Assembly (NCBI GenBank): GCA_016748015.1
Contig: JAAOMT010000295.1
Location: forward strand, 1,370,604 to 1,434,603
DNA: 64,000 nucleotides
Direction of reading: 5' to 3'
Source of the DNA: Geosiphon pyriformis
Lineage: Eukaryota > Glomeromycota > Glomeromycetes > Archaeosporales > Geosiphonaceae
In this document: one piece after another, positions 35,101-48,480 of the stretch
How positions within the stretch are numbered: position 1 is the stretch's first letter
Layout: every line of letters starts with the position of its first letter
Made by a program: the position numbers and the translations under genes
The notes under the pieces: generated by a model
Told to the model about the DNA's origin: nothing
The model's input: only the letters and a program-made list of their open reading frames with translations
Database searches by the model: none

Positions 35101-36460
35101 AAACAAATTTAAGAATATTTCAACCCAAAAATATAACAAAAAATAAACACACAAAAATATCAACAACTCCAATATTATATTAATACTTAACAATTTAAGA
35201 AGAAATTATTTCAAAAGAAACAAAACAACATAAAACAACAAGCAAAATATTTTATTACTTATTAAGATATATTATATTAAAAAAACAGAAAATACTTAAA
35301 TTAGCTATTCAGAGTAATTACAGAACCAAAAAAAAACAATATTATTTAATATGTATTCAGATCCAACAGCAGAATACTTTTATAAAAAAGCAATCATAAA
35401 AAAAACCAAGAAAAGATATTATTAGCCATCTATATATTTCAATATTATTTAATATGTTCAAAATTGTAATGCTTGTCAAAAAAAGGAGAAACAAGACTCA
35501 GTAAACTGTTAAGACCAATTAAAGTAAGACAACTATTTGATTAAATTAGAATTAACTTAGTTAGATCATTAACAATAACCAGTAAAAGCAATTATTATAT
35601 AGCTATAGCTATGAACTATCTTATAAAATAGCCAGAAGTAAAAGCAATTCCAAAAGCAGATGCAGAATTTATAGCTAAATTTGTTCATTAAAATTTGATT
35701 TGTTAATATAAATGCTCAAAAGAATTATTATCAGTTTAAGAAACTCACTTTGTAAACAGAATACTAATAGAATTGAGTCAAAAATTTAGAATTAAACGAT
35801 TATTATTATCATTATATTATTTACAAACAAATGGCTTAGTCAAAAAATTCAACAAAACATTGTACAAAGTGATAGCCAAGATTAATCAAGAAAACCAGGA
35901 CAAATAGAATTTGTTTATATCATCAGTACTATTTGTTTATTGGACAATAAAGCAAGATACCACATAAGCAACATCATTTAAACTTGTTTATAATAGAACA
36001 ACAATATTACTAGTTAAGATAGATATTAATACATATCTAATAAAACTAATAACAAAAGCCAACTTTCAAAAAACATTGCTAAAAAGAACATATGACTTAA
36101 TAAAAACATTAAAAAACAAAAAATAAAGAGCAGTTAATAACATTCAAAAGTCACAAAAAATAAAAAAAATGACATGATAACCAACTACCAAATAAACCAG
36201 TTGAATTTACGATTGGAGACAAAATACTCTTGTATTATACTAAAACAGAAAAACAATGAAGTAAAAAATTTGACTCCAAATGGAACAAACTATTTCACAT
36301 TAAAGAAATTCTAAGAAATAAAGCTTATAAACTAAAATAGAACAACAAAATCTTAGCCAAAGCAGCACATAAAAATTGACTGAAACCATATCACAATATA
36401 GCATTATTATTTATCAGTAATATTTTACAACTGGAAGTATAATGAATACTAATTTAACCA
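35101..36460 (+). pseudogene. Integrase of element G (triad lost)
   Basis: The zinc motif NCNACQKK (about 35,465) and the core are legible. The first Asp is Asn (IRINLV, about 35,550), the second is Val within LLSV.ETHFVN (about 35,737-35,760), and the Glu is Lys (NGLVKKFNKTL, 35,830-35,862). The C-terminal domain with KFDSKWNKLFHIKEI lies near 36,270-36,310. 35,101-35,340 is a decayed linker after RNase H. Confidence 0.75.
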
Positions 36461-37213
36461 GATAAGATTTTATGAGATTTAAAACCAATTATAATTATCA
36501 ACACAAATATGTTAAATTAATATAGTAGAAAAATATATAAAAGAACCAATACATATGACAAAAACAAACAGAAAAATAGAAATTACTAACAATATCTACT
36601 TACTTACACAACAACTATTTTGGTTGATTCAATACTAACAATTAAACATGAAAATTACAATTAATCAACAAACTATTCAATACAAAGATAGAGAAAAGAA
36701 GCCAAAACACCAATACAAAGTACACAAAAATTCAAAAAACATAATAGATAATATACTAGCAAAAGTAAAATTATTAGTAGAAACATTCAAAACAACCATA
36801 TAAAAAATTAACAGAAAAAAACTGAAAATAGTAAACACAACAATTTCCAAAAAACTTTTGCTATTACCACTTAGAACAAAAACTCAATATTTAGAACTTG
36901 TATATTGACAAAACAAAGCAATTGTTTAACATGACAATATTGCACTAACTCAAACAATTTGTGGAAAAAAACAATCTATTCATACAAACATAAGCCATAT
37001 ACTAGTTACAAACAGGATTTCAAGACCAATCAGAAATACTACTTTATCTAATAATAAATACAGTAATTAATAACCAATTAAAAAGAATTACTAATATTTA
37101 ATTCAAAAAATTACAAATCAAAATTTCTTAAGTAATTCTTGAAAAAAAAATCAAAAAGTTAATTAAAAAAAAAGAGTTAAAAAATTTAGAAAATTTTGAC
37201 AAAGCTTAATATT
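36461..37213 (+). pseudogene. Conserved post-integrase region of element G, function unknown
   Basis: Blocks KIEITNNIYLLTQQLFW, QLNMKITINQQTIQYKD and NIIDNILAKVKLLVETF line up in order with the region after integrase in C (9,543-10,270). No known domain is recognised; it is Lys/Asn/Gln-rich and probably helical. Confidence 0.55.
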
Positions 37214-37225
37214 AAAAGAAGAGAA
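37214..37225 (+). other. Polypurine tract of element G
   Basis: An AAAAGAAGAGAA run directly precedes the 3' LTR, as expected for plus-strand priming. Confidence 0.6.
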
Positions 37226-37228
37226 TAA

Positions 37229-38144
37229 TTTTACTTATAAAAATTTAGAAATTCTTAATAAAAATATAAAATAGCCAATTAAAAATAGGTATAGTAAGAA
37301 AAAAATTTTAAAATTTCTCTCAAAAAATCACAAAATTCTAAAAATTTTAAGATTTTTTTTAAGAAATTGCAGAATTTCAGAAATTTCAGAATTCTTTTTG
37401 AAGAATTACAAAAATTTAAGAATATCAGAATTTTTGATTAGAAGAATTAAAAGAGTTCAAAAAATTTTATATAACAGTAATTATATATATATAGCAAGAG
37501 TATTAAAAGCAGAAAAAACAGAGTTTAGTTCAGAATTAATACCTACAATCTATTAGTTATTTCTTATTCTTCCCTTTAAATATAGTTTCTACAACTTTAA
37601 GTAGAATCAAATTACATATTAATAAAATATTTATTATTATTTAAATCATGTTATCATTACTTAAATAAAGAAATATTACTTATTTTCATTCTATTAATAT
37701 TCTATGTTGATAGAATTCAATATTTAATCACACTAGACCAATAGCTTTTGATCATGATTATTGATAAAATACTAATTTCTTAATTTTTTTTATTTTTTTT
37801 TTATTTTTTTTTTGTCTTGTTGTTTACTAACTGATTAAAGAATTAACATATAGAATTATTAACATCAAAAAAGATTGGTAAAAAACCAAAAAATAAGAGT
37901 AGATACTTAGAAATTAAGAATAGTTTATTAAAAAAAACCAGCCACTATATTAAGAAAGAAATTTACAGAATAAGCTTTTGGAAAAGTACTAAAATAGCAA
38001 TTGAATTTTTGTTTATTATATAAAAAACTCAACCAAAATCTTCAGATTACTAAAACTTTCAGATATTACCAATATAATTAGCTATTAAGCACCAATTTAT
38101 GAGTTTGTTATTTGTACTAATACCTCAAATAATTATCTATAACA
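37229..38144 (+). repeat. 3' LTR of element G
   Basis: 916 bases. The left end has decayed to TTTTAC (TGTTAC in the partner); the right end is ATAACA. The TATA box (37,481-37,492) and 39-bp repeats are retained. Confidence 0.87.
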
Positions 38145-38148
38145 CTAT
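38145..38148. repeat. Target-site duplication of element G, right copy (CTAT)
   Basis: Identical to 28,229-28,232; LINE F text resumes here. Confidence 0.8.
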
Positions 38149-39190
38149 AAATATACTAAAGAAAATAATTATTATGGTTTTTTTTAAGTTTAATTAAGTA
38201 GTATTAATCTAATTATACCTTATTAAACTGTAACAAAAAGCTATAGTAAAATTCACTAAATTGAGTTAAGTTAATTGTTTGGTATCTAAATGGTTATTTT
38301 TAATTGAAAAAAATTCAGTACATATAACCAAAACTATAAAAAATTATAATGTATAGATGTTAAAAAATTATTTTAAAGCACTTTTGTTTATACTTTCTGT
38401 AAAACAATTGCTTATAATTTTAGCACTCTGTTGAAAAAAGCTGGTGGGAAAATTTGTGTTATTAATTGATTATTTAAGACTAGCAATAAAATTTATTATG
38501 CTGTAATAAGCTTTAAATCAGAAATTAATTTAGAGTTAGTCTTTTATACAAAGCTGATTTTAAATAATATTAAGCTTTTTTAGACTGGTTTGGTTTAATG
38601 TAAAAAGTGTGAACAGTTTAAACATTCTACTTTAAAGTGTAATATATTAAATACATTTATCTCTAAATCTTTAAAAGTATATAAAAAATTTGTTTTAAAT
38701 AAAAGTTGTCTTCAATTAACTAAATTATACATTAAAAAAAGTGGTTTTATCTTATATTCTGCTGTTTTTAGTAGAAAATTTTGGGCCCAAATAGTTTCAA
38801 TTACTGTTGTTTTTAATAATAACTGCTCTGGTTTTGGTTCTAAGTTATTTTTTTCTAATGTTCTATATTTTGTTGAAGTTTTTTCTATTTTGCAAAATGG
38901 TTCATCTATTAATGCTTACTTGGTTTTTCTAAAAAATTCCTAATAGATAAAGTATTTAATATTGAATATAAACTAAGTAATATAAATATGATGTTTTTAG
39001 TATCTGTTTTTCTATTTGCTCTATTTTTTGTTTTTGAATTGTTAAATTTGAATTCAGATTTAAATATGGTTTTAAATAAATTATATTTATCATTTTTTTT
39101 TTCTTTTATTAATAATAACTAGAATTTTTGAGTTGAGTTTAAGTGGTTTCAAAATTTTAATCACCAAAGTAACCAGTTTAAAATTGAAAA
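38145..39190 (+). pseudogene. LINE F zinc/RNA-binding region after the G insertion
   Basis: Plus-strand text continues from 28,232. It includes KAIVKFTKL, CLVSKWLFLIEKNSVHITK (38,270-38,330), and KKLVGKFVLLIDY (38,430-38,470). Near 38,600 CKKCEQFKHSTLKCN is a CCHC-like knuckle, CxxCxxxxHxxxxC, read as C-K-K-C-E-Q-F-K-H-S-T-L-K-C. A Ser/Asn-rich stretch follows. It corresponds to the region called D on the other strand, and is likely nucleic-acid-binding in the LINE particle. Confidence 0.55.
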
Positions 39191-40640
39191 TAATGACTCT
39201 CAAGATTTCTGTTGGTTTAGTTTTGGTAAGATTAAATTAGTTGTGTTTTGGCTCAAGTTTTTTGGTGCTTTTTTTATTTTAATAACTGATTAAATTTGAA
39301 AGTTTTTTATATACAATATTAAAAAGATGAAAAATTTTGTTAAGCAAAAGGATATTATTTGTTAACACAGAGATAAAAGCAATTCTGTATTTATTATAAC
39401 AAAAACAAAACCAAAATATATGGTTTGTTCTTAAATTATGAGCAATTTTGAGAGAATTAAAATTTTTACTTCAGATATTAACTTTAATTATTTGGGATCT
39501 AGTATTGCTGTGATAATTAACAATAATATTATTAAATATATATACAAAGTATTAAAGATAACTGGTCAACTTTTGTTAATATGTTTACTGTTCAAAAATT
39601 GTCTTTCAGTCTTTATTTTAGGTTTATATGCTGATATTACTTTGAAAAAAAAGATTGGTTCAGTTTTGTAATATTAATTCAATAATAGTTAAAGCTTTAA
39701 ATAGCAGTATATATATAGTTTTTAATAATAACTTCAATAAAAATAATTCAAATTACAGTGTAAGTTTCAGAAAATTTTTAGATATAAGTTTGTTTCACTT
39801 TTTTAATAGTTTTTTATTTTACAAGCTCTTTATTTAGTCCAATTTTAGAGAGATTAAAAAATACATAAACTTTGTTTTAATTAGTAGTGGTCTTTAAAGT
39901 TTATTTTTTAATTAACAAATATACTATCTAAATAAATTTTTTGATATTAATTATTTTGTCATATTAATAAATATTAGTTTAAATAGACTTTTTAGTTTTC
40001 AGCTTAATTTAGTGTATAAAAAAGTCATTAAAAATAGATGGAAGTTTAAGATTAATAATATTAATAAAAGAGTTTAGAAAAAGTTTAGAAGTTTATTATT
40101 GATTGCTGTTTTAACTGCTGTTAATAACTTTAATAATTACAAGAAAAAAGCTAATCTTAATAGAATGTAATAGCTGTTTTGTTGAGTAGTGTGTTTTGTA
40201 GCTGATATTGTTTTTTAAAAACATAATATTAAGGTAATAGAGTAATTAAAAGTGTTGTATTTTCTAAGTTTTACAAATTAAAATTGCTGGTATTAAGAAT
40301 ATTAAAGACATATCAGTTTGAAGATTTAAAAACTTTAAGCTTTAGTTTACAAGTAGATTTATCTAAATTCTAACCAAGCAGTAGAATTCAAAAAAATTTT
40401 TAATAATAGTTATGGCAAAATCTTAATTAAATAATTATTGACTTATTTTAAGAAAATTTATAAGTTTTATAAGATATTAAAATTTAAAACTGTTAAAAAT
40501 TTTTATATTAAAATTGTCATTATCAAACACATGAAAGTTTTTGTTAACAATAAGAGTCAAATAATAAAAAGTGTGTTGGAAAAATCTTTTAAGAAAATTA
40601 TATTAGATTATTTAATTAATAAAATAAATTAATTTTGGAG
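39191..40640 (+). pseudogene. LINE F endonuclease region
   Basis: An APE-type endonuclease is suggested by SVFIITKTKPKY (near 39,385; the usual ETK Glu is Lys), IKIFTSDINFNYLGSSIAVIINN (39,438-39,540, part of a 77-codon open stretch) and SVFILGLYADI. Only the general order of blocks supports this; catalytic residues are mostly lost. The part from 39,900 to 40,640 is a linker to RT with a 64-codon open stretch at 40,438-40,632. Confidence 0.5.
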
Positions 40641-42600
40641 TTCAATTTGATCAAGTGTAGAATTGATTCAATTATAAAAAATTAAACCAGAAAATATGTA
40701 GTTAAAACCACTATTTTTTTTATTAACAGAAACAATTTGCTTTTTTTAATTATATTAAGAATAGAACATTTTTTAATATAATATTATAAATTAATTTTGA
40801 TGAGTTTTTGTTAGTAGTTAAAAAATTTTTTAATAATAAAACTGCTGAATTGTTTAGTATTTTTAATAAGATTTGAAAACATTATAATAAGTTTGTTTTG
40901 AATTGTTTTTTGAGTTTACTTAACTCATATTTAATAGTTGAATTAATTTTTAATATCTAAAAAGAAGTCTGAATATTTATGATCCTAAAACTCTATAAAT
41001 AAGAAGATGTTTAAATAAATATTAGATTTATTGTTTTTATTAAAACTATAAGAAAAGTTTTTTTAAAAATTTTATCTAATTGTATTTTTAAAATCTGCAA
41101 CAAATAGAAAATTTTATGTAAAAATAATTTTCAGTTTTAAAGAGCATTTTAACTTAGATTTTTATTTTTATTATAAAATCTGTTGTTAAAAATACTTTGA
41201 AAAAGAGTAGAAATATTTGGTTGGTGCTTTAAAACATGTACAAAGCTTATAATTTAATAAATTAATCACATCTAGAAAACAGTTTAAAATAAGTTAAAAT
41301 ATGTAACAAATTTATTAGGTTTTTTGGCCATATAAACAGAGTTATAACAAACTTTGGTTTGTTTAAAAATTATAAAATTTATGATAAATTAAATTAAGAT
41401 AAAATTTTTTTATCTCTTCTTTGAAGGATTTTTTATGATTTTTTTTTGTGTAAAATAAAAAGACAAAAAGACAAAAATTTTTGTTTGAATATTATGTAGA
41501 TTTCAGATTTGTTATTAGAACTGACAGAATTAAATTTAATACTAGTCTGATTTTTTATTTAACAGTTAGTGTTTTTGTAAATAATACAATTTAAATTAAT
41601 AACTGTTTTATAGTATTGCAAAATATTTTGAATATTGTTAGTAAATTCTTTAATGTTATAAATATTTTAATAAATACAGACAAAATAGTGGCTATTTTAA
41701 TCAACTCAAAAACCAGTAATATTTCTTTAAGTATAAATAAATTTCTTATTTTAATTGTAAAAACTAACAAAGCTCATAAATATTTAGGTATTTTCTTGTT
41801 AACTTTAAGTTTTTTTGGTCTAAGTTTAAAAAAAGCAAATTTAAATATAAAGTTTTTTTCATTCATGGTTTTATGTAAAACTATTTGAACAAACAATTTT
41901 CTTATTTGGTTTTGGCTATTTTACAGCCTATTTTTGAATACAAAACTTAGTTCAGTTTTGTTAATAGAAGTGTGTATAAAAAATAAAATTATCTAATTAG
42001 AAAAAAGTTAAAATTTAAGGCCAATTTGCCCAAAAACTTTTTTAATAAAACTGTATATCATTTATTTTTATATAATTTAAAGTCTTTTAATCAAGTTCAG
42101 ATAAAAAAAAGATGATATTAATAATGAATTTTGTTAATGTTAAAGGTATTTTTGATTGGTTTTTTAAACAAAAATTTTTAAACTTATAGGTTTTAAATTG
42201 AGTTTTTTAGAACTTTTTTCAATTTTTTGTTAAGTTAAAAATTAATCTTATGAACAATTTTCTGGTTGAGATTACTAAAAATTTTTCGCACAATAATATA
42301 TTCTTAATCAATAGTTTGTTTAATGCTTTTGATTTCAAGTATAGTATTTTTGTTTTAGATATTTTGAATCAAATAGAATACTTTTAGATTTATAGATCTT
42401 TAAAACATTTTGGCATTATTTTTACAGACCAATTTTTGAATAGTCATGAAAAATGCTTTGCTTAAAAAAAATTTAATAGTAAAAACAATTAGATTTCAAA
42501 AATCCAGTTTTTTCTTGGTTTATACAGATTTCAAGTTTTATTAAGAATAATAGTTTGGTTTAAAATCTTTTATCTGTTTTTAGATACTTTTTTAAAATAA
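40641..42600 (+). pseudogene. LINE F reverse transcriptase
   Basis: Collinear with LINE I RT. The catalytic box reads Phe-Val-Asn-Asn at 41,574-41,585 (FVDD in I). It is followed by a 90-codon open stretch, 41,616-41,888, with KYLGIFLLTLSF and SLKKANLNIKFF, matching 52,773-52,973. Many TAA/TAG codons interrupt the remainder. Confidence 0.7.
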
Positions 42601-42611
42601 GTATAGTTAAT

Positions 42612-43547
42612 ATGTGCAGCTTTGGTGTTGTTTGTTTTAGTTTGAGAGATACATTTTTGTCTGAAATCTTAATTTACATTAATAATTCTGTTAAAAACTT
42701 TGGCTTTTTTAATGTTATTGATAATATAACTGTTTACTTTTCTGATTTAGATTTGTATACAAATATAAATATTTATAGATTATTGTTTTTAATCTTAGCT
42801 AAAATGCAGACTATTGCTCTTGCTTTTGAATACATTTTAGTTTTTCCAAAATTACAATCTTTTTTAATAATTAAGTTTCTTTGAATATATGTTAAGCTAA
42901 GTTAAAATTGGTAACACTTAATTTTTGCAACCAATATTAAGTTAAGCATTATTATATTAGTAATTTGGTCAAAAATAAAAGCATTTTTGTAAATTAAGCC
43001 AAGATAAAAAATTATTCTGATGTATTAAACAATAAATATGCTAATAAGTTGGCAAATTGGGCTACTTTTTTAGGGCTTATTTTTCCAATAAATATTAAAA
43101 AAAAAATTTTATTGGCTCATAGCAAAATAGTATTTGGCAATATTTATCATTTTATTAAAGCTGTAGATAATATTATAAAATGTTTTTAATAAAAAGTTAA
43201 ACCAGGTTTCAGTATTGTAGATTTTTTATGTGTTGATAATATTAACTAGAAGCATACTGCTTCAGTTTAATATTTTGATTCTTATATGATTGCTGAATAT
43301 ATAAACAAAGCTATTGTTGACTTGTATATATATTTAATAAAAACTTTTACAAAAAGTTGTTAGTAATGGTTATAAAACATTTATATAATTGCAGCTATCT
43401 AAATATATTGTGTATATTGTAATAAAGTAAAGTTTTTGGATTATAATTTTGTTTACAGCTCAAATTTTTTTGTTTATTAAGATCTGTTGAATGAATATTC
43501 TGTTCTTTAAAAGTTTTTAACTAATGCAAATTTGGTTTTATTTATAA
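42612..43547 (+). pseudogene. LINE F RNase H and Cys/His motif
   Basis: A 90-codon open stretch (42,612-42,884) carries the RNase H AKMQTIALAFEY segment, in which the catalytic Glu is Lys. Further on (43,380-43,470) VYCNKVKFLDYNFVY resembles the CxxC...H...C motif found at the end of many LINE ORF2 proteins. The segment stops at the H LTR at 43,548. Confidence 0.6.
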
Positions 43548-44279
43548 TGTTATAATTGAAATTTATAGTTTTTATTAGTAATATGTATTAGTTACTAATA
43601 TTACATAATTAATCACCTTATTTTTATATAATAATCAATAACTTAATTATTAATCTAATTATTAATCTGATCAATAATTTGATTGTTAACTTGACTATTG
43701 ATCTAATTATTAATTTGATCAATAACTTGATTATTAATTATTTTTAATAGCTATATAAGTAATAAATCGTTTAGCTATAAAAGAATATAATCAAAGTAAC
43801 AAAATAAAACTCACTATTAATTATTTCTTCTTATATTGCTTATTTTATTTTTTTTTACTTTTAAGTATCTGAACATTTTGAAATAAAAAATTATTTGTTG
43901 GCTTTTACATATTTTATTTTTTTTTCTTGATTTGTATTGTTAAAAATTAGCCTAAAAAGTAATTGTTTATTGTTGTAATTTATTAAATAAAAAAATAATT
44001 GAAAAATACAATAATATCTCTTATTGATTCTAAAAATTGCCAAGTTAAGGCATAAAATAATAGTAATGATATTATTTTGTTAACAATTATGGATTATTTT
44101 TTTATTTTTAGATTCCCAAAAAGATTTGCAACTGTGATTTTTATGAGACTAATCATATATATTGAATTTTTATTTATTTAATTCACTTTTTTATTGTAAA
44201 TTTTTTTTTGATTAATTTTATTATCTTATAATTTTGTTTTTCTTTGCTATTTGTTAGCTTGTTACTTTAATCTATAACA
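43548..44279 (+). repeat. 5' LTR of element H
   Basis: 732 bases from TGTTATAATTG to CTATAACA. It contains short tandem words of the ATTAATYTGATCAATAA type (43,631-43,740). Confidence 0.82.
43631..43740. repeat. Short tandem repeats in the H LTR
   Basis: About seven imperfect units of 13-18 bases built on TTAATYTGATYAATAA, with counterparts at about 50,391-50,497 in the 3' LTR. Each unit is a near-palindrome, so hairpins or protein sites are possible. Confidence 0.65.
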
Positions 44280-45850
44280 TAAAAATAGTGCTCTCTATAA
44301 AGTTGTTAAAATCTACTTGTTTTTTATTTAACTTAATTTCTGTTTTTTTGCTTAATTAGTTTTTTTGTTAAAAAACAATCTAATAAACAATTCTAAAATT
44401 TTTGGAACTGGTTTCTAAATAAGCATTTAGCTAAAACTTATACAGCCTATATAATCTATTTTTTTGATCAAACTTACTTTGAAAAAACCTTTGAAAAAAG
44501 AAACAACTATATCAATTAACTTTTATATTTAATAATTTTTAACCAACAGTCTCTTAATTTCGAATATCTAAATTATCAAATTTATATCTAAATTGCTGTT
44601 TATTAGTTAATTGGAACTTTTTTTAAAACAAAAAAAGAAAGTTACCAAACTGCTTTTGTTTTTAATCTCTTTTTAAATAAATCAAATTATTTTATATAAA
44701 TAGCTACCTCTGAACTAATGGCTGTTAACTCTATATAAGCAAATATTCTGACTATTTTCTAAAATATATAAACTGTTTTAAAACAAAAAAACAACACTCC
44801 AATATTATTATTTAAAAATAATGTTTAAGAATTAATTAAATAGTTAGATAACTTTAAAAAAGCTACTGTTAATTAATATAATATAGAGTATAAGTTCCAA
44901 ATCATTGGTGGCTATTTTTAAAGCTTTTTTGTTACTTGGTTCTTATAAGAAATTAATATTGGTGCTTATTAAAAAATTATTAGATAGACACTAATAAATA
45001 TTAAAGAAGAAAATACCTCTTTTACTATCTAATTTGAAAACAAATTCAAAACTTCTATTTTAATCTTTAAATAGTATATAGAATTAAAAAAAAATTCAAG
45101 GCTCTAATAAAATTGTAACTAAATATGTCAAAGCAATCAAAAAGCTTATTAAATAAGTAAATTTTAAAAAAAACTAGACAAAAAAACAAAAGATTCACTT
45201 CTTTACAAAAAGATTAAAAACTAATCTATTATATGCTCTTTGGTTTTTTTTAGCTTTAAAAAATAATTTTATTATAGATATAGCTATTGAACTTGTTTAA
45301 AAAATTAAAGATAACCAAAAAATGCATTTAGAATTTATCCTTTCAATTTTTGTTTTTGCTTCTTTTATAGCTTTTGCTTCTTAAATAGCTGCTATTTTTT
45401 TTGTTGTTAAAACTCAAAATTTTAATAAACAATTAATAAATAGACTTATAGCCAATCTTGTTTGGTTATTAGAGCTCTTAACACAAGCAATTAAAGAAAA
45501 TCAACAATCTTAAAAACCTAGATTTGAATTTTATTTTAATTAGTCTTAGCAATTTTTTTATTAAAAACAACAAAATTGTGACTTACTTATGTACTATTAT
45601 TATGGATTAACTAAATATTTTTTCAGAGATTACAACAATTTTTTTTTACCTCTTCCAGTTTCTAAAAACAATAATAACCAAAATAATAAATTTATTAACA
45701 ATAATGCTCTTAATCAAAAATTTAATCATGTCAACATCAATTTTTTTGAAGAGAATTTTTTAATTAAAGTTACTATTTATTAACTTTTAAACTAATAAGC
45801 ATATTTTTAAAAAGTAAGATATAAGCCAACTAAAAGAAAATTTTTTTACA
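44280..45850 (+). pseudogene. Gag of element H (broken; knuckle erased)
   Basis: The capsid-like region lies between about 44,450 and 45,300. After it, at 45,589-45,630, the text MYYYYGLTKYFFRDY sits where a CCHC knuckle is expected: Tyr replaces the Cys residues (TGT to TAT) and the His position is also Tyr. An Asn-rich tail follows. The primer site after the LTR is degraded (AATAGTGCTCTCTATAAAG at about 44,285). Confidence 0.55.
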
Positions 45851-46239
45851 CTTTTAATCTAACTAATAATAACTATGATATGGATAAACTGGCTATCAAT
45901 TTCTCTAAATTCACAAAAAAAAAAGCCAAAATTGATTTTGTCTTAGATTCTAACAAAATCTCAACTTCTATTGTTGATAACAATAAGTTATCAAAGATTA
46001 AAGTTTTTAAAAATCCTTCAAGTTAAAATTCTTAAAAATAGTACAAAAATTTGGCTTTTATTTTATTGTTAAAAATTTTATGAAAACTTAGCTTATATTA
46101 TTTTTGACCAGTTAATAACTTATTTACAGTTTAGAAAAAATCTTTACAAATCATTAATTCCAAAAAAAAGACACCAAAAACCAATAAGTATTTTTACTAA
46201 GCTAAATTTATTAACAACAATAATATTACTTCTTTAATT

Positions 46240-46520
46240 TGCAAAACCCAAATGGCTGGTTATTTTATTGACTTAATCTTAGACAATAAATTATCTGTAA
46301 ATATTATTACTAAACACTTTTTGAAAGTTATTAGTAGAAAGTTTGATGAATCTTTTATTAGACTTATGACTAATATATATAATGACAAAAAAAAAAACTT
46401 GGTATTACAAAAGCTGTTTCTGTTTACATCAATAAAATTAGCATTAAAATTAACATAGAAGTTTCTAAAGTTAATGAATATACTATTATTGTTAACAATA
46501 AGTAGCTTAAGAAAACAAAA
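46240..46520 (+). pseudogene. Protease of element H (active site lost)
   Basis: A 68-codon open stretch (46,252-46,458) reads IDLILDNKLSVNIITKHFL. The DNK triplet stands where Asp-Ser/Thr-Gly is expected, consistent with G-to-A changes. The overall pattern (hydrophobic-Asp loop, then SxNIIT) matches C and G proteases. Confidence 0.6.
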
Positions 46521-47040
46521 GTTTTACTAAATTATAAACTTTATAAGCTAATTATTAAATATAATAAAAAATTCATTGTAGTTAAGTGTCACTATTAAAC
46601 AATTTTTCTAGTATTTAAGCAAAGTTTAAAAAAAAAACAATCAGATAAATTAAATAATAAAAAAATTAATAAAAAAAAAACTGCAGAATTTACTTATATT
46701 ATCTTTATTAGTAATTACAAATTACTAAATAATATTAAAGCTAACAAAAAAAAAATTATTGTAAATAGCAAGTTAATTTATTGGCTCTATTATAATATTC
46801 TTAAAAAAAATTTTAATAGAAAGCCTGACAAAAAAGCCAAATACAGTTATTGATAACATGATTCTTATGTTTGGTATTAGTGTAATAAACCATTGTATTT
46901 TTCTAATAATAAATGTAAATTCTGCTTAATTTATTACAAAAATTGGGAATTAATTAGCTTAATACTAAGAAAAAATAATAAGAAAAGTATAAAAATCTTT
47001 TAAAAATAAACTATCAAAAATCTAATTAATAATAGTAAAA
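46521..47040 (+). pseudogene. Spacer with Cys-rich segment, element H
   Basis: Between protease and RT a short segment at about 46,845-46,945 reads HDSYVWY.CNKPLYFSNNKCKFCLIYYKNWE, broken here at one stop. It carries a CxxC and further Cys/His that could have bound zinc. The rest is Lys/Asn-rich. Nothing dUTPase-like is visible. Confidence 0.45.
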
Positions 47041-48480
47041 CAAAAAAAACTCTTCTTAAAAAAAAATTGACATTAAAAATCTACTGGTTAGAAATAGTCC
47101 AGTTATTTCAAAAGAAAATGATACTTCTGAACATACTCATGTAATACAACATACTATTATTACCAGAAAAACTTGTTCTATCTATTTGAAGTTTTATTAA
47201 TTCAATTATTACAATAATAAATTCATTAAGAAAAAAATAAACCAAATGAAAAATCTTAGATTTATACAAAAAACCAAGAGTAAATAGGTCTTTCTAATTA
47301 TAATAATATTCAAAAAAAGTGGAACTTTATACTTTTGTATTAAGTACTGCCAATTAAATGTTATTACTAAAAAAAACATATACTTATTTTTCAAGATTAA
47401 TGCAATGTTAAATCAATTTAATAATACTGCTTTCTTTTCAATTATTAATTTAACTACTGAATTCTGGTAAGTAGAAATGAATTCAGAAAGCAAAAAGAAA
47501 ACTGCTTTAATTACCAAATATGACACTTACAAATTTACAATTATGTTTTTTGGTCTTACCAATATTTTTTATACTTTTTAATACTTAATAAACAAAGTAT
47601 TTGAATTAGTAAAAGAAAATTTTGTTCTAGTTTATTTGAACAATATAATAATATACTCAAAAACTTGGAATAAATATATTAAATATTTGCAAAAAATTTT
47701 TGATCTGCTTAGAAATACTGGCTTTAATATCAACTCAATTAAATCTTTTTTTGAATATTAATTTACTCAATTTTTTGGTTATTTTATTACAAAAAATAAA
47801 TTTTTTCTGATCCAATCAAGATTGAAAAGTTCAGAATATTAAACAACCAATAAATATACATAAACTATGCTTTTTTCTTGGTTTAGTTTCTTATTATTGC
47901 AAATTTTTTAAGAATTTCTTTAAAATTACCTCTTTTTTTAATTAGCTATTCAGAAAAAATAGTAATTACTACTGAAATACATATTAACAAAAAGCATTTA
48001 AAACTCTAAAAAAAAATTGATTACAGAATCTATTCTCAAGCAATCTAATCTAAATCAATTTTTTATTCTCTATACTAATATATTTGGCTATAAACTTGAT
48101 ACTGTTTTCTCACAAAAAAATAAAGATAACAAAAAATATGCTATAGCATATATCAATAAAAAGAATTTGGAACACAAATAAATAACTTGCTAAATATTTT
48201 ACTTAAATAAATTTGATTATAATATATATTATCACAAAAGAACTAATTATCAAAACACTAATGCTCTCTTTAGATTTATTACTAAGTAATAGTACAATTT
48301 TTAAAAACCAAACCAACTTAATTATTAGTAACTCTCTTTTAACCAAACACAATAATAAATTTGGACAACTATTTTGTACTAATAGAATTTTTAGATAAAA
48401 AACAATATCTATTAGAATATACTTAATAGCAAAAAGAACATTTGTAAAAACAATTAAATTTTTATTTGATTTATCAAAAC
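47041..48480 (+). pseudogene. RT and RNase H of element H (broken)
   Basis: FKKSGTLYFCIKYCQLN (about 47,315-47,360) corresponds to the substrate-binding region. FGLTNIF (47,550) and the catalytic box Tyr-Leu-Asn-Asn (47,633-47,644) follow, with IIIYSKTW just after. FFGYFITKN (about 47,775-47,800) is the thumb motif. RNase H text (FYTDIFG-like, near 48,075) is weak. Confidence 0.7.

Larger units (their letters stand above)
28233..38144 (+). mobile_element. LTR retrotransposon G (same family as C, plus strand)
   Basis: A 9.9-kb element with LTRs of 906 and 916 bases and a CTAT duplication, inserted in LINE F. The LTR ends match those of C read in reverse: start TGTTACTCATAAAA, end ATTTATAACA preceded by ACCAAGTTACAGATTTGTTATTTG. 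The internal region encodes the same series of domains as C but is far more decayed, with stops in all domains and a dead RT box. LTR divergence is about one base in five by eye. Confidence 0.88.
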
